From the NCBI RefSeq assembly GCF_030285665.1, contig NZ_CP127295.1, positions 558,001 through 622,000 of the forward strand: a DNA stretch of 64,000 bases, written 5' to 3'. The first letter of the stretch is position 1. Each line of letters begins with the position of its first letter. Source of the stretch: Amycolatopsis mongoliensis. GTDB taxonomy: Bacteria; Actinomycetota; Actinomycetes; Mycobacteriales; Pseudonocardiaceae. Position numbers and translations under genes: made by a program. Shown here one piece after another: positions 14,476-23,037 of the stretch. The notes under the pieces are model-generated. The model made no database searches. It worked only from the letters and a program-made list of their open reading frames with translations, and was not told where the DNA came from.

Positions 14476-15318
14476 TCACCACCGGGCGGCGTCCGCGAGC
14501 AGTGCGTCCCGCACGGCCGCGGGCCCCGCGCGGCAGGGTTCCGCGCGGGTGACCGCGAACAGCGTGTTGATCGGCGGCTCCACCGGGTCCAGCAGCGCCA
14601 CCAGGTCACCCGATGCCAGCTCGGCCGCGCACAGGTACCGCGGGAGCACGCTGACGCCGAACCCGGCCAGCACGCACGTCAGCACACCGCGCAGGTCCGG
14701 GACGACGACGGACGGCCCGGCGGGCGGCCGGACACCCAGCACCGAACGCCAGTACCGGCGGATGATCGGCAGGTCCTCGGCGTAGGCCACGAGCGGCGCC
14801 GTCCGCGGGTCGCCGTCGAAGCCGCGCTGGCCGACCAGGACGAACTCCTCGTCGGTCAGCGGTGTTGCCGTGAGGCCGCGGCCGCGCGGGCGGATCGTGG
14901 AGACGACCAGGTCGAACCGGCGCTGCGACAGGCCCGCCAGCAGGTCGTCGGCCAGGCCGAACGTCACCCGCAGCTTCAACCCGGAGGCGACCAGGCCGGC
15001 CAGCGCGGGCAGCACCCGCACCGTCGTCAGCTCGGCGGGCCCGGCCAGGTGCACCGGCGCCGCGAACGGGTCGTCGCCGACCGCCACCGCGGCCAGCGCG
15101 TCCACGTGCGGGGCGATCCGGGCCGCCAGCTCGTCGGCCGCCGACGTCGGGGTCACGCCCCGGGCGCGCCGCACGAACAGCTGCTGCCCGAGTTCCACTT
15201 CCAGGGCTCTGACCTGCGCGGTCACCGTCGGCTGGGACAAGCCCAGCGACGGTGCCGCACCGGTCAGCGAGCCCGCGCGGTGGACCGCGAGGAACGTCCG
15301 CAGCAGGTCGAGGTCCAG
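14476..15318 (-). CDS. LysR-family transcriptional regulator, probable CTG start
   Basis: About 280 aa if started at CTG 15318. The N-terminal winged helix is complete only from there: LDLDLLRTFLAVHRAGSLTG, then LGLSQPTVTAQVRALEVELG and LFVRRARG. The first ordinary start codon in frame (TTG 15240) would remove half of the helix-turn-helix. GAGGA lies 5 bases before the CTG and the upstream DUF427 stop one base before it, so coupled initiation at CTG is plausible. The effector domain follows (LRVTFGLADDLLAGL, GFGVSVLPRYL). Genes controlled are unknown; it converges on the chitinase remnant. Confidence 0.8.
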   Translation of the reverse strand: MDLDLLRTFLAVHRAGSLTGAAPSLGLSQPTVTAQVRALEVELGQQLFVRRARGVTPTSAADELAARIAPHVDALAAVAVGDDPFAAPVHLAGPAELTTVRVLPALAGLVASGLKLRVTFGLADDLLAGLSQRRFDLVVSTIRPRGRGLTATPLTDEEFVLVGQRGFDGDPRTAPLVAYAEDLPIIRRYWRSVLGVRPPAGPSVVVPDLRGVLTCVLAGFGVSVLPRYLCAAELASGDLVALLDPVEPPINTLFAVTRAEPCRAGPAAVRDALLADAARW

Positions 15319-15319
15319 C

Positions 15320-15700
15320 TCAGTCCTCGATCAGCTCGATCGAGTCCACGACGTTCGGGTAGAACGCGACGTGGTCCTTGATCGGCGCGACCGCGTCGTA
15401 CGGCTTCTCGTACGTCCAGATCGCGTTTTCGGCCTGCACGTCACCGACGTTCAGGCTGTAGTAGCTCGCGTCACCCTTGTACGGGCAGTAAGTCTCGTGG
15501 TCGGTCCGCTCCAGCACCTGGAAGTCGACGTCCGCCCGTGGGATGTACTGCGCCGCCGGGTAGTTCGACTCCTGCAGCGTCAGCGCGCTGCGGCTGTCGG
15601 CCACGACGCGCCCGCCCGCCTTGACCACCACGCGCGCCCTGGTCGGCTCGACGGTGATCGGGTGGTCCGGCCCCGGGACCAGCACCTTCTTCTCCGGCAT
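15320..15700 (-). CDS. DUF427 family protein
   Basis: 126 aa from ATG 15700 with SD GAGGAG. The DUF427 signature is clear: RVVVKAGGRVVADSRSAL, YIPRADVD, THE-type TDHETYCPYKGDASYYSL, and AIWTYEKPYDAV...VAFYP. The fold is a small beta-barrel; members are common in actinobacteria and their biochemical role is not established. The stop overlaps the ribosome-binding area of the LysR gene, so the two are probably co-expressed. Confidence 0.85.
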   Translation of the reverse strand: MPEKKVLVPGPDHPITVEPTRARVVVKAGGRVVADSRSALTLQESNYPAAQYIPRADVDFQVLERTDHETYCPYKGDASYYSLNVGDVQAENAIWTYEKPYDAVAPIKDHVAFYPNVVDSIELIED

Positions 15701-15763
15701 GTCAGCTCCTCGAAAAGGTCGTGTACAGAGGAGCAGCACCCCGGGCCCGGCGGTTATTCCACC

Positions 15764-16528
15764 TCAGGGCAGGTAGTACATCGGGTTCGGCAGCTTGATC
15801 GGGCGCAGTGCGTAGCCGCCCTCGAGGTCGCTGAACTGGTCGCCGACGTTGAGGACGATCTTCGCGCCGGTCGCCTCGATGTGCGCGCGCGTACCCGACT
15901 TGTACTGGACCGTGTTGCAGGTCAGCCCGCACGGCAGGTAGTCCGGCGCGGTCACCTTCGGCTTGAAGAACGCGCCCGCCGGAGCCGGGTAGCCCTCGTT
16001 GGCCAGGTTCTTCAGCGACTGCGGGCCCTGGAACTCGTTGCGGCCGGTCAGGAAGTACACCTCGACGCCGTGCTGCGCGGCCCAGTTGGACAGCTCCAGC
16101 ACCGGCTTGTTGGCGACGAACGTGCCGTTGTCGATGGCCTGCTGCTGCTTGACCGGGTCGAAGCCGAAGTCGTTGTCGGCCTCCCAGCCGAAGGTGACCT
16201 CGGAGGTGTCGTCGACGTCGAGCACGATCGCCGGGTTGGCGACCTTGCCGAGCTGCTGCTGCAGGTAGCGCTTCGCGTCGGCGACGACGTTCTTGGTGTC
16301 CTTCACGAACCGGCTCGTGTCGGAGTAGTGGTGCTTGCCCGCGGCGTCGAGGTAGTCGCCGTAGTAGGCCTTGACGTCGTTCTTGACCTGGCCGATGTTG
16401 GCCGGCTCCTTCGAGCGGGCCGCGGTGGCGTCGTCCGAGCCGGCCAGCGCCGTCGCCCCCGAGGCGATGGTGGCACCGATGGCCGCGGCGGCGGCGAGCT
16501 TGACGAGACCTGACCATTTTCCGGACAC
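15764..16528 (-). CDS. Secreted HAD-superfamily acid phosphatase (class IIIB)
   Basis: 254 aa. A signal peptide (about 1-30: VKLAAAAAIGATIASGATALAG) leads to a HAD fold with nucleophile motif VLDVDDTSE (D104/D106), motif II YFLTGRNE, and motif III NVGDQFSDLEGGY. The long helical N-terminus (KNDVKAYYGDYLDAAGKHHY) fits plant-like acid phosphatases (HAD IIIB). It probably removes phosphate from nucleotides or other monoesters outside the cell. A short stem (16555-16562 with 16580-16587) lies just upstream. Confidence 0.87.
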   Translation of the reverse strand: MSGKWSGLVKLAAAAAIGATIASGATALAGSDDATAARSKEPANIGQVKNDVKAYYGDYLDAAGKHHYSDTSRFVKDTKNVVADAKRYLQQQLGKVANPAIVLDVDDTSEVTFGWEADNDFGFDPVKQQQAIDNGTFVANKPVLELSNWAAQHGVEVYFLTGRNEFQGPQSLKNLANEGYPAPAGAFFKPKVTAPDYLPCGLTCNTVQYKSGTRAHIEATGAKIVLNVGDQFSDLEGGYALRPIKLPNPMYYLP

Positions 16529-16609
16529 GGCGACCCTCCAGTGAAGACTTGACGACTCGGGGAACCTACGTCACGTTCACCCCGAGTTCCACCCCTCAAA
16601 AGTTTCCGT

Positions 16610-17770
16610 TCACCTCTCGGCGCGGCAGAGGAAAGCCACCGGAGACCGTCCGATCCGCGTGAGCACGACCGACGCTTCCGCGGCGCCCCGCGGTTTCAGC
16701 CGCCGCCGCAAGGCATCCGGATCGACGTCGAGGCCACGGACGAGGATCTCCAGCCGTCCGACGTCGTGCCGCTTGAGGACGCCTTTGAGCGCTTTCTCCG
16801 TGTAGGGCCCGTGCTCCAGGACGCGGAAGGCCCGCACGCCCGGCGGCGGGGTGTCACCGGTCAGGTACGCGATGCGTTCGTCCAGCTGCCACAGCCCGTG
16901 GCGGGCCGCGTAGTGGCGGACCAGCCCGGCCCGCACGACGGCGCCGTCGGGGTCGACGATCCACTCCCCCGGCTCCCGCGCGGGCAGCTCGTCCGGTTCC
17001 GCGTCGGTCACCGTCCACTGTGTCCCGTCCGAGCGCAGCACGGTGGCCCGCCGGGTGACGCCGGTGCCCAGCCCCCGCCAGAGGCAGGATTCCCGGACCT
17101 GGCCGTCGAGGGACACCAGCTCGACCTCGTCGGCCCACGGCGTGATCGCGAAGTCGAGGCCGGGCGCGCACTTCACCGACAGCGGACGCCCCGGGTACGC
17201 CTCGACCAGCCCGTCCAGCGGCGGGGCGAAGTCCGCGGGTTTCCACGCCCGGCGTCCCGCGGAGTCACGGCGGGCCGGGTCCGCGACGACGACGCCGTCG
17301 CGGCTGACCGGGCGCAGCGCGTCGGCCTGCGCGAGCCCGAACGCGACGCCGGCGGCGATCCCGTTGTGCCGCGCCATTTCCAGCCGCACCGGGTCCAGAT
17401 CGGACCCGACCGCCCGCCGCGCGACCCGGGCGATCTCGACGAGGTCCGCGCCGACCGAGCACGTGACGTCGTGGACGTCGAGGCCCGCGAGCCGAGAGGC
17501 CCGGTGCCGCGCGACGAGCGAAGCGCTCGCCTGCTGGAGCGCGTCCGAGGTGAACAGCCAGTCCTCACCGGACAGCTTGCCGACGGCTTTCCGGCGCAGC
17601 AGCACGGTTTCCAGGACGGCGGCCGCGAACTCCTCACCGGCGATCCGGCGCACCTGGGCGACGGACGCGATGCGGTCGGTCAGCGGCAACGACGAAACCT
17701 CGGCGAGCGCCGCCTCACCCGCGTCGGAGCGCAGGTAGGCGACGTCGCCGAGGCTGAACGAATAGCCCAC
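16610..17770 (-). CDS. Class I SAM-dependent methyltransferase with THUMP-like domain
   Basis: 386 aa from GTG 17770, which directly follows the stop of the upstream methyltransferase. The SAM site is VHDVTCSVGADLVEIAR (about 100-116), with acidic SDLDPVRLEMARHN. The catalytic-type motif is VVADPARRD. The C-terminal half (about 280-386) matches the actinobacterial THUMP-like domain, with YTEKALKGVLKRHDVGRLEIL and VVLTRIGRSPVAFLC. The related families act on RNA, so an RNA guanine or cytosine target is likely but unproven. Confidence 0.82.
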   Translation of the reverse strand: MGYSFSLGDVAYLRSDAGEAALAEVSSLPLTDRIASVAQVRRIAGEEFAAAVLETVLLRRKAVGKLSGEDWLFTSDALQQASASLVARHRASRLAGLDVHDVTCSVGADLVEIARVARRAVGSDLDPVRLEMARHNGIAAGVAFGLAQADALRPVSRDGVVVADPARRDSAGRRAWKPADFAPPLDGLVEAYPGRPLSVKCAPGLDFAITPWADEVELVSLDGQVRESCLWRGLGTGVTRRATVLRSDGTQWTVTDAEPDELPAREPGEWIVDPDGAVVRAGLVRHYAARHGLWQLDERIAYLTGDTPPPGVRAFRVLEHGPYTEKALKGVLKRHDVGRLEILVRGLDVDPDALRRRLKPRGAAEASVVLTRIGRSPVAFLCRAER

Positions 17771-18736
17771 TCAGGACGGCCGCTTGGTCCCGGTGATCAT
17801 CACGTTGTAGAACAGCTCGCGCGGGAGCACCTTCGACAGCAGCTTCTTGTCCACGGCGGACAGCCGCAGCCACAGCTTGTAGGCGAACAGCCGCCAGCGG
17901 ACGGTCAGCTTCTCCTGCGGCACCGCGGCTTCGAACGTCCGGATCGGCCAGCCCGCGAGCGCGGCGGCGAACTCCTCGGTGACCGCGTGGACGTCCTGGG
18001 CGCCGGCACCGCGGGCCCACGACTCCAGCTCCGACGGGTCGAAGGTGTGGATGTCGACGACGGCTTCCAGCGCGGCGGCGCGCGAGGACTCGTCGAGCTC
18101 CTCCTGCGGACGGCGCCAGCCGCTCAGCGCGGGCAGCTTCGTCACCCGGGTCGTCAGGAACCAGGTGAACTGGCCGAGCTTGCGGGCGTAGAAGTCGCCG
18201 ACCTTCGTCGGCTCGCCGGCGAAGACGAACCGGCCGCCCGGCTTGAGCACGCGCAGCACCTCGCGGAACGCCGCCTGGACGTCCGGGATGTGGTGCAGCA
18301 CCGCGTGCCCGACGACGAGGTCGAACGTGTTGTCGTCGTACGGGATGCGCTCGGCGTCGGCGACCCGGCCGTCGACGTCGAGGCCGAGCTTCTCGGCGTT
18401 GCGCAGCGCGACCTGCACCATGCCGGGCGAAAGGTCGGTGACCGACCCCTTCTTGGCGACGCCGCCCTGCATCAGGTTCAACAGGAAGAAGCCGGTGCCA
18501 CTGCCCAGCTCCATCGCGTGCTGGTAGGGCTGGCCGTCGTCACCCGCGACGGCGGTGAACACGTCGGTGGCGTAGGAGATGCAGCGCTCGTCGTACGAGA
18601 TCGACCACTTCTCGTCGTAAGTGCCGGCTTCCCAGTCGTGGTACAGCACGTTCGCCAGCTTCGGGTCGGCGTAGGCCGCCTGGACCTCTTCGGCGGTGGC
18701 GTGCGGGTTCGGCGCCGGGTCGTTCACGTCGGTCAA
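17771..18736 (-). CDS. Class I SAM-dependent methyltransferase (Methyltransf_11 type)
   Basis: 321 aa. Motif I is HAMELGSGTGFFLLN, motif II VTDLSPGMVQVA, motif III VVGHAVLHHIPDV and RVLKPGGRFVFAGEPT, the order seen in ubiquinone/C-methyltransferase-like enzymes. The C-terminal 100 residues are basic and may touch lipid. It starts 5 bp after the enoyl-CoA hydratase stop and joins the next methyltransferase at TGA-GTG, so three genes form one leftward unit. Substrate unknown. Confidence 0.85.
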   Translation of the reverse strand: MTDVNDPAPNPHATAEEVQAAYADPKLANVLYHDWEAGTYDEKWSISYDERCISYATDVFTAVAGDDGQPYQHAMELGSGTGFFLLNLMQGGVAKKGSVTDLSPGMVQVALRNAEKLGLDVDGRVADAERIPYDDNTFDLVVGHAVLHHIPDVQAAFREVLRVLKPGGRFVFAGEPTKVGDFYARKLGQFTWFLTTRVTKLPALSGWRRPQEELDESSRAAALEAVVDIHTFDPSELESWARGAGAQDVHAVTEEFAAALAGWPIRTFEAAVPQEKLTVRWRLFAYKLWLRLSAVDKKLLSKVLPRELFYNVMITGTKRPS

Positions 18737-18740
18737 GGCG

Positions 18741-19520
18741 TCATTTCCCTTCGAAAGTGGCCTTGCCGGGCCCGTTTTCGATGAACGACTTCATGCCGTT
18801 CTGCTGGTCTTCGGTCGCCCACAGCGCGGCGAACAGGTGCGATTCGAGCTTGAGCCCGTTCGCCAGATCGGTGTCGAGACCGCCGTCGATGGCCGCCTTC
18901 GCCGCGCGCAGCGCGATGGCCGGGCCGTTCGCGAACTGCGACGCCCACTTGTGCGCGGCCGCGTAGACGTCGTCGGGGGCGACGACCTCGTCGACGATGC
19001 CCAGGGAGAGGGCTTCTTCGGCCTTGACGAACCGTCCCGTGTAGACGATGTCCTTGGTCTTGCTCGGGCCGATCAGCCGGGCCAGGCGCTGGGTGCCGCC
19101 CGCGCCGGGGATGACGCCGAGCTGGATCTCGGGCTGGCCGACCTTGACGTTGTCGCCGGCGACGCGGCGGTCCGCGGTCAGCGCGAGCTCGAGGCCGCCG
19201 CCGAGGGCGTACCCGGTGATGGCGGCGACGACCGGCTTCGGGATGTTCGCGATGGCGGCCAGGGTCCCGGTGAGGGTGGCGCCGAACTTCGCGATCTCCG
19301 GGTAGCTGCGGCTGGCCATCTCCTTGATGTCCGCGCCGCCGGCGAAGGTCTTCTCGCCGCCGTAGAGGATCACCGCGCGGACGTCGTCCCGCTCGGAGAC
19401 CTCCTTGGCCAGCTCGGCGAGTTCCGCGGTGACCTGGGCGTTCAGGGCGTTGACCGGCGGCCGGTCGAGCCGGATCGTGCCGACCCCGTCCTTGACCTCC
19501 AGGGTTACGAACTCTCCCAC
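18741..19520 (-). CDS. Enoyl-CoA hydratase/isomerase family protein
   Basis: 259 aa from GTG 19520, chosen because AGGAG lies 8 bases upstream; ATG 19526 and GTG 19529 are too close to it. Crotonase fold: oxyanion-hole strands FAGGADIKEMAS and ITGYALGGGLELAL; the catalytic glutamates of hydratases correspond to QPEIQLGVIPGAGGTQRL, where the second Glu reads as Gly-Val-Ile-Pro-Gly-Ala-Gly-Gly typical of true hydratases. It adds water across trans-2-enoyl-CoA in fatty-acid oxidation. First gene of the unit with two methyltransferases. Confidence 0.9.
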   Translation of the reverse strand: MGEFVTLEVKDGVGTIRLDRPPVNALNAQVTAELAELAKEVSERDDVRAVILYGGEKTFAGGADIKEMASRSYPEIAKFGATLTGTLAAIANIPKPVVAAITGYALGGGLELALTADRRVAGDNVKVGQPEIQLGVIPGAGGTQRLARLIGPSKTKDIVYTGRFVKAEEALSLGIVDEVVAPDDVYAAAHKWASQFANGPAIALRAAKAAIDGGLDTDLANGLKLESHLFAALWATEDQQNGMKSFIENGPGKATFEGK

Positions 19521-19576
19521 GCCCATCACTCCTCGTTGACGATCTGCCAGCAGGCTACCGGTCGGTAAGCGTCAGC

Positions 19577-20398
19577 TTAGCGACGGCGGGCGAAGAAGCG
19601 ATCTCCGGAGCGCTCCAGCACCAGGTCCTGGTCGAACGTCTTCGACAGGTTTTCGCTGGTGATGACGTCGTCGACGAGCCCGGACACCACCGCGCGACCG
19701 TCGCGGAGCAGCAGCGCGTGGGTGAACCCCGGCGGGATCTCTTCGACGTGGTGGGTGACCAGCACCAAGGCCGGCGCGTCGGGGTCGAGGGCCAGGGACG
19801 ACAGCCGCGCCACCAGGTCCTCGCGGCCGCCCAGGTCGAGCCCGGCGGCCGGCTCGTCGAGCAGCAGCATCTCCGGGTCGGTCATCAGCGAGCGGGCGAT
19901 CAGCGCGCGCTTGCGCTCGCCCTCGGACAGCGTGCCGAAGGTGCGCTCGGCGAGGTGGCCGATGCCCATCGCGTCCAGCAGTTCGGTCGCGCGGGCGGTG
20001 TCGAGGGTGTCGTATTCCTCACGCCAGCGGCCGAGCACCGCGTACCCGGCGCTGACCACGACGTCCTTGACCAGCTCGTCGCCCGGCACGCGCTGGGCGA
20101 TGGCCGCCGAGGTGAAGCCGATGCGCGGGCGCAGGTCGAAGATGTTGACCCGGCCGATCCGCTCGCCGAGCAGGTCGACCTCGCCGGTGGTCGGGTGCAG
20201 CTCGGCCGCGGCGAGGCGCAGCAGGGTGGTCTTGCCCGCGCCGTTCGGCCCGAGCACCACCCAGCGTTCGTCCAGTTCCACGGCCCAGTCGAGGTCGGCG
20301 AGGAGGTCGTTGGTCCCCCGGCGGACGCCGACACCGGCCATCCGGACCACGAGGTCGTCAAGTTCGCTGGGCTGGATCGGCTCGCTCACGAGGCCCAT
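19577..20398 (-). CDS. ABC-type ATP-binding protein
   Basis: 273 aa from ATG 20398 (weak SD; GTG 20389 possible). One nucleotide-binding domain: Walker A VLGPNGAGKTTLL, Q-loop region GFTSAAIAQ, signature LSEGERKRALIARSL (LSEGE rather than LSGGQ), Walker B LLLDEPAAGLDLGG, H-loop LVTHHVEEIPP. LSEGERKR and the EIPPGFTHALLL ending match the ModF/YlmA-like single ATPases found without a permease. No permease gene is adjacent, so transport is not assured. Confidence 0.87.
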   Translation of the reverse strand: MGLVSEPIQPSELDDLVVRMAGVGVRRGTNDLLADLDWAVELDERWVVLGPNGAGKTTLLRLAAAELHPTTGEVDLLGERIGRVNIFDLRPRIGFTSAAIAQRVPGDELVKDVVVSAGYAVLGRWREEYDTLDTARATELLDAMGIGHLAERTFGTLSEGERKRALIARSLMTDPEMLLLDEPAAGLDLGGREDLVARLSSLALDPDAPALVLVTHHVEEIPPGFTHALLLRDGRAVVSGLVDDVITSENLSKTFDQDLVLERSGDRFFARRR

Positions 20399-20531
20399 TC
20401 TGTCTGCCGTCGCGCGCGCGTGCGCACCCGCCCGGGCGAGACGGCGAACCGGCTGGTCGGAGCGTGTCCACGACGTGGAACGGCGCACGCCGGAAGTGCT
20501 GTGGACCACGCTCCTGTGGCAGGATCGCGCC

Positions 20532-20645
20532 ATGTCCGCCGACGCGCCCGTGACCCCGGTGACCCGGGGCTCGTTCTGGCGCCGTCGCGCGATCGACCTG
20601 CTCCTCGTGGCTTCGGCCGGGTGTACGCGAGCGCCGCTCCGCTGA
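20532..20645 (+). CDS. Probable cysteine-sensing leader peptide upstream of cysteine dioxygenase
   Basis: 37-aa open frame (atg tcc gcc ... cgc tga). Its middle, FWRRRAIDLLLVASAGC, has the RRxxDL-xxx-SA-C pattern of short leader peptides found before sulfur-metabolism genes in actinobacteria. The single cysteine codon (TGT) lies near the end, as expected if stalling during cysteine shortage alters downstream expression. The stop is 81 bp before the cysteine dioxygenase start. The gap includes GC-rich inverted stretches. Function inferred from pattern and position only. Confidence 0.6.
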   Translation: MSADAPVTPVTRGSFWRRRAIDLLLVASAGCTRAPLR

Positions 20646-20726
20646 TCCCACGCGCCTTCGCGGCGTGTGCGGCCGAGCCGCGCTGCCCCGCGTCCCGATC
20701 ACCTTCGCGTCCGAGGAGCACCCGCG

Positions 20727-21272
20727 TTGACCACTTCGATCACCCGTCCCGCCGTCGAGATCCACCCGCAGCTGACCGATCCGCTGCTGCCCGGGCTGCT
20801 GCACCCGTCTCGGCTGCTGTGGACCCCGCGCGAGCTGGCGGAGCTGACCGCCACCGTGGCCACCGAGCTGACCGCGAGCGTCCAGCACATCCTGCGCTTC
20901 GACGAAGACCGCCGCTGGTGGGCCCGGCTGGCCCTGACCGACGGCGTCGAGCTGTGGCTGCTGTCGTGGCTGCCCGGCCAGCACACCAGGCCGCACGACC
21001 ACGGCGGCGCGTCGGGCTCGTTCACCGTCCTGCAGGGCGAGCTGGGCGAGGAGTACCGCTACCCCGGCGGCCCGGTCCGGCGGCGCACGCACGTCGCCGG
21101 CGAGGGCATCGGCTTCGGCGCCGGCCGCGCCCACCAGGTCACCGGGATCGGCGACGGGCCCGCGGCGAGCGTCCACGCGTACTCGCCGCCGCTGGTACCG
21201 ACGCGGGAGTACGCGACGCTCGCCGACGTCCCGGCCGAAATCCCGCCGCTGCCGGTTATCGTCGGCGGATGA
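20727..21272 (+). CDS. Cysteine dioxygenase family protein
   Basis: 181 aa from TTG 20727, with SD GAGGAG 8 bases upstream. The cupin iron site appears as GQHTRPHDHGGASGSFTVL (H90, H92) and the distant GRAHQVTGI. Cysteine dioxygenases oxidise cysteine to cysteinesulfinate with O2 and Fe(II). Together with the rhodanese that overlaps its end (ATGA at 21269) and the leader peptide before it, it forms a cysteine-degradation or sulfur-balancing operon. Confidence 0.87.
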   Translation: MTTSITRPAVEIHPQLTDPLLPGLLHPSRLLWTPRELAELTATVATELTASVQHILRFDEDRRWWARLALTDGVELWLLSWLPGQHTRPHDHGGASGSFTVLQGELGEEYRYPGGPVRRRTHVAGEGIGFGAGRAHQVTGIGDGPAASVHAYSPPLVPTREYATLADVPAEIPPLPVIVGG

Positions 21273-21664
21273 GCGCGATCGATTCGTTCCTGGAGCAGGC
21301 CCGGTCCGGATTGGACCGGGTCGGCCCCGCCCGGGCCCGCGAGCTGCAGGAGGCGGGCGCACTGCTCGTCGACATCCGCCCCTTCGCGAACCGGCAGGCC
21401 GAGGGCGAGATCCCGGGTTCGGTGGTCGTCGAGCGGATCCACCTGGAGTGGCGGCTGGCACCGGACAGCGACTGGCGGCTGCCCGGCGTGACGGCCGACT
21501 CGACCGTCGTCGTGCTGTGCAACGAGGGCTACTCGTCCAGCCTGGCGGCGGCGGACCTGCAACGGCTGGGCCTGCCGAACGCGACCGACCTCGAGGGCGG
21601 CTTCCGCGCCTGGGCCACCGCCGGCCTGCCCGTGCAGACCGGCGGCAGCCCCGCGGTTCCCTAG
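21269..21664 (+). CDS. Rhodanese-like sulfurtransferase
   Basis: 131 aa. A single rhodanese domain: ALLVDIRPFANRQAEGEIPGSV, then the active-site loop VVVLCNEGYSSSLAA with Cys84, and LEGGFRAWATAGLPV. The loop CNEGYSS is typical of single-domain sulfurtransferases that move sulfane sulfur. Translation is coupled to the cysteine dioxygenase through ATGA. Its stop overlaps that of the convergent LLM oxidoreductase by 3 bp. Confidence 0.9.
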   Translation: MSAIDSFLEQARSGLDRVGPARARELQEAGALLVDIRPFANRQAEGEIPGSVVVERIHLEWRLAPDSDWRLPGVTADSTVVVLCNEGYSSSLAAADLQRLGLPNATDLEGGFRAWATAGLPVQTGGSPAVP

Positions 21665-22647
21665 GCGAGGGCGGGCGCGACCTTCTCGGCGAACAGGTCG
21701 ATCCCGGACCGGTCGTACGCGGCTTCGGGGAAGTTGAAGATCGCGTACGACATGCCCAGCTCGCCCATCGCGGCGAGCTTTTCGGTGACCTGCTCGGGCG
21801 TTCCGGTGGTCGGGCTGTTCTCGAAGTTGCCGGCCCAGCGCGCGACGGCGTCGGCCTCGATGTACTTGGCGAGGTGGGACTTCAGCCAGGCCAGCTTGTC
21901 CTGGACGTCCTTCTCGGTCTCGCCGAGGACGATGTTGTGGTTGGCCGAGCGCACGATCGCGTCGAAGTCGGTGCCGACGTCCTTGCAGTGCTGCGCGAGG
22001 ATCTCCGACTTGCGGGTGAAGGTCTCCGGGTCGGCGGCGAAGTTCGTGTACTTCGCGTACTTCGCGGCGATCCGCAGCGTCTTCTTCTCGCCACCACCGG
22101 CGATCCACAGCGGGAGGCCGCCTTCCTGCGGCGGCAACGGGCGCAGGATGGCGCCGTCCGTCTGGTAGTGCTTGCCGTCCAGCGTGGACGTGCCGGTGGT
22201 CCAGAGGTCGCGCATGATCTGCACCCCCTCGTCGAGCTGGCCGAGCCGGTCGCCGGCGCCGGGGAAGCCGTAGCCGTAGGCCCGCCATTCGTGCTCGTAC
22301 CAGCCGGCGCCGATGCCCATCTCGACGCGGCCACCGGAGATGATGTCGGCCGTCGCGGCGACCTTCGCGAGGTAGGCGGGGTTCCGGTACCCCATGCACG
22401 TGCACATCTGCCCGAGCCGCACGGTGTCGGTCGCGGCGGCGAACGCCGACATCAGCGACCAGGCCTCGTGCGTGGCCTCCTCGGTCGGGACCGGCACGGT
22501 GTGGAAGTGGTCGTAGACCCAGATCGATTCGAAGGGCCCGGCTTCCGCGTGTTTCGCGAGGCCGAGCATGGTCTTCCAGTGGTCCGCGGGATCGATGCCG
22601 GCCAGGTCCAGCCGCCAGCCCTGCGGGACGAACATTCCGAAGCGCAT
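21661..22647 (-). CDS. F420-dependent LLM-class oxidoreductase (TIGR03560-like)
   Basis: 328 aa from ATG 22647. Luciferase-like barrel beginning MRFGMFVPQGWRLDLAGIDP, with FESIWVYDHFHTVPVP, RLGQMCTCMGYRNPAYLAKV, and MGIGAGWYEHEWRAYGYGFP, the pattern of the TIGR03560 family of F420-dependent enzymes in actinobacteria. They transfer hydride between F420 and an unknown substrate. Monocistronic, convergent with the rhodanese and divergent from a small membrane protein gene. Confidence 0.9.
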   Translation of the reverse strand: MRFGMFVPQGWRLDLAGIDPADHWKTMLGLAKHAEAGPFESIWVYDHFHTVPVPTEEATHEAWSLMSAFAAATDTVRLGQMCTCMGYRNPAYLAKVAATADIISGGRVEMGIGAGWYEHEWRAYGYGFPGAGDRLGQLDEGVQIMRDLWTTGTSTLDGKHYQTDGAILRPLPPQEGGLPLWIAGGGEKKTLRIAAKYAKYTNFAADPETFTRKSEILAQHCKDVGTDFDAIVRSANHNIVLGETEKDVQDKLAWLKSHLAKYIEADAVARWAGNFENSPTTGTPEQVTEKLAAMGELGMSYAIFNFPEAAYDRSGIDLFAEKVAPALA

Positions 22648-22832
22648 GCCCCACAACTTAGCCCTGCTCAGCAGTCACCGCCCCGCGATTTCCGGCACGC
22701 GGGCCCCCGGGAGACCAACGGCCGGCCGCAGGTGCCTTCCTGCCCTCCCGGTCACGACGTAAGGCCATGGCGGGCGGCCGCGACCGGGCGCGATCGTGGG
22801 TACCGACTGCCACGCGAGATGGGGTGGGCACC

Positions 22833-23027
22833 ATGACCGAGCCACACGACGTTCCGCGCCGGTACCGGCACCGCGATCACACCTGGGTGCTGGGGGCGTG
22901 GGTCCTGCCGCTGGCGGTCGCCGCGGCGCTGACCGCGGTGAGCGGCGGCCTGCTGGCGATCACGCTGCCGGTGGCACTGGTCGTCGGCATCGTGGCGACC
23001 GTGCTGCACCTGCGCGACCGGGCGTGA
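22833..23027 (+). CDS. Small two-helix membrane protein
   Basis: 64 aa from ATG 22833 (GGGGTGGG upstream). After a charged N-terminus (RRYRHRDHTW) come two hydrophobic segments, about 20-38 and 42-60, with a short loop, ending HLRDRA. No family recognised. It ends 10 bp from the convergent glycogen phosphorylase stop. The translation initiation region and the clean hydrophobic pattern support a real gene. Confidence 0.6.
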   Translation: MTEPHDVPRRYRHRDHTWVLGAWVLPLAVAAALTAVSGGLLAITLPVALVVGIVATVLHLRDRA

Positions 23028-23037
23028 CCGGCGCGGG

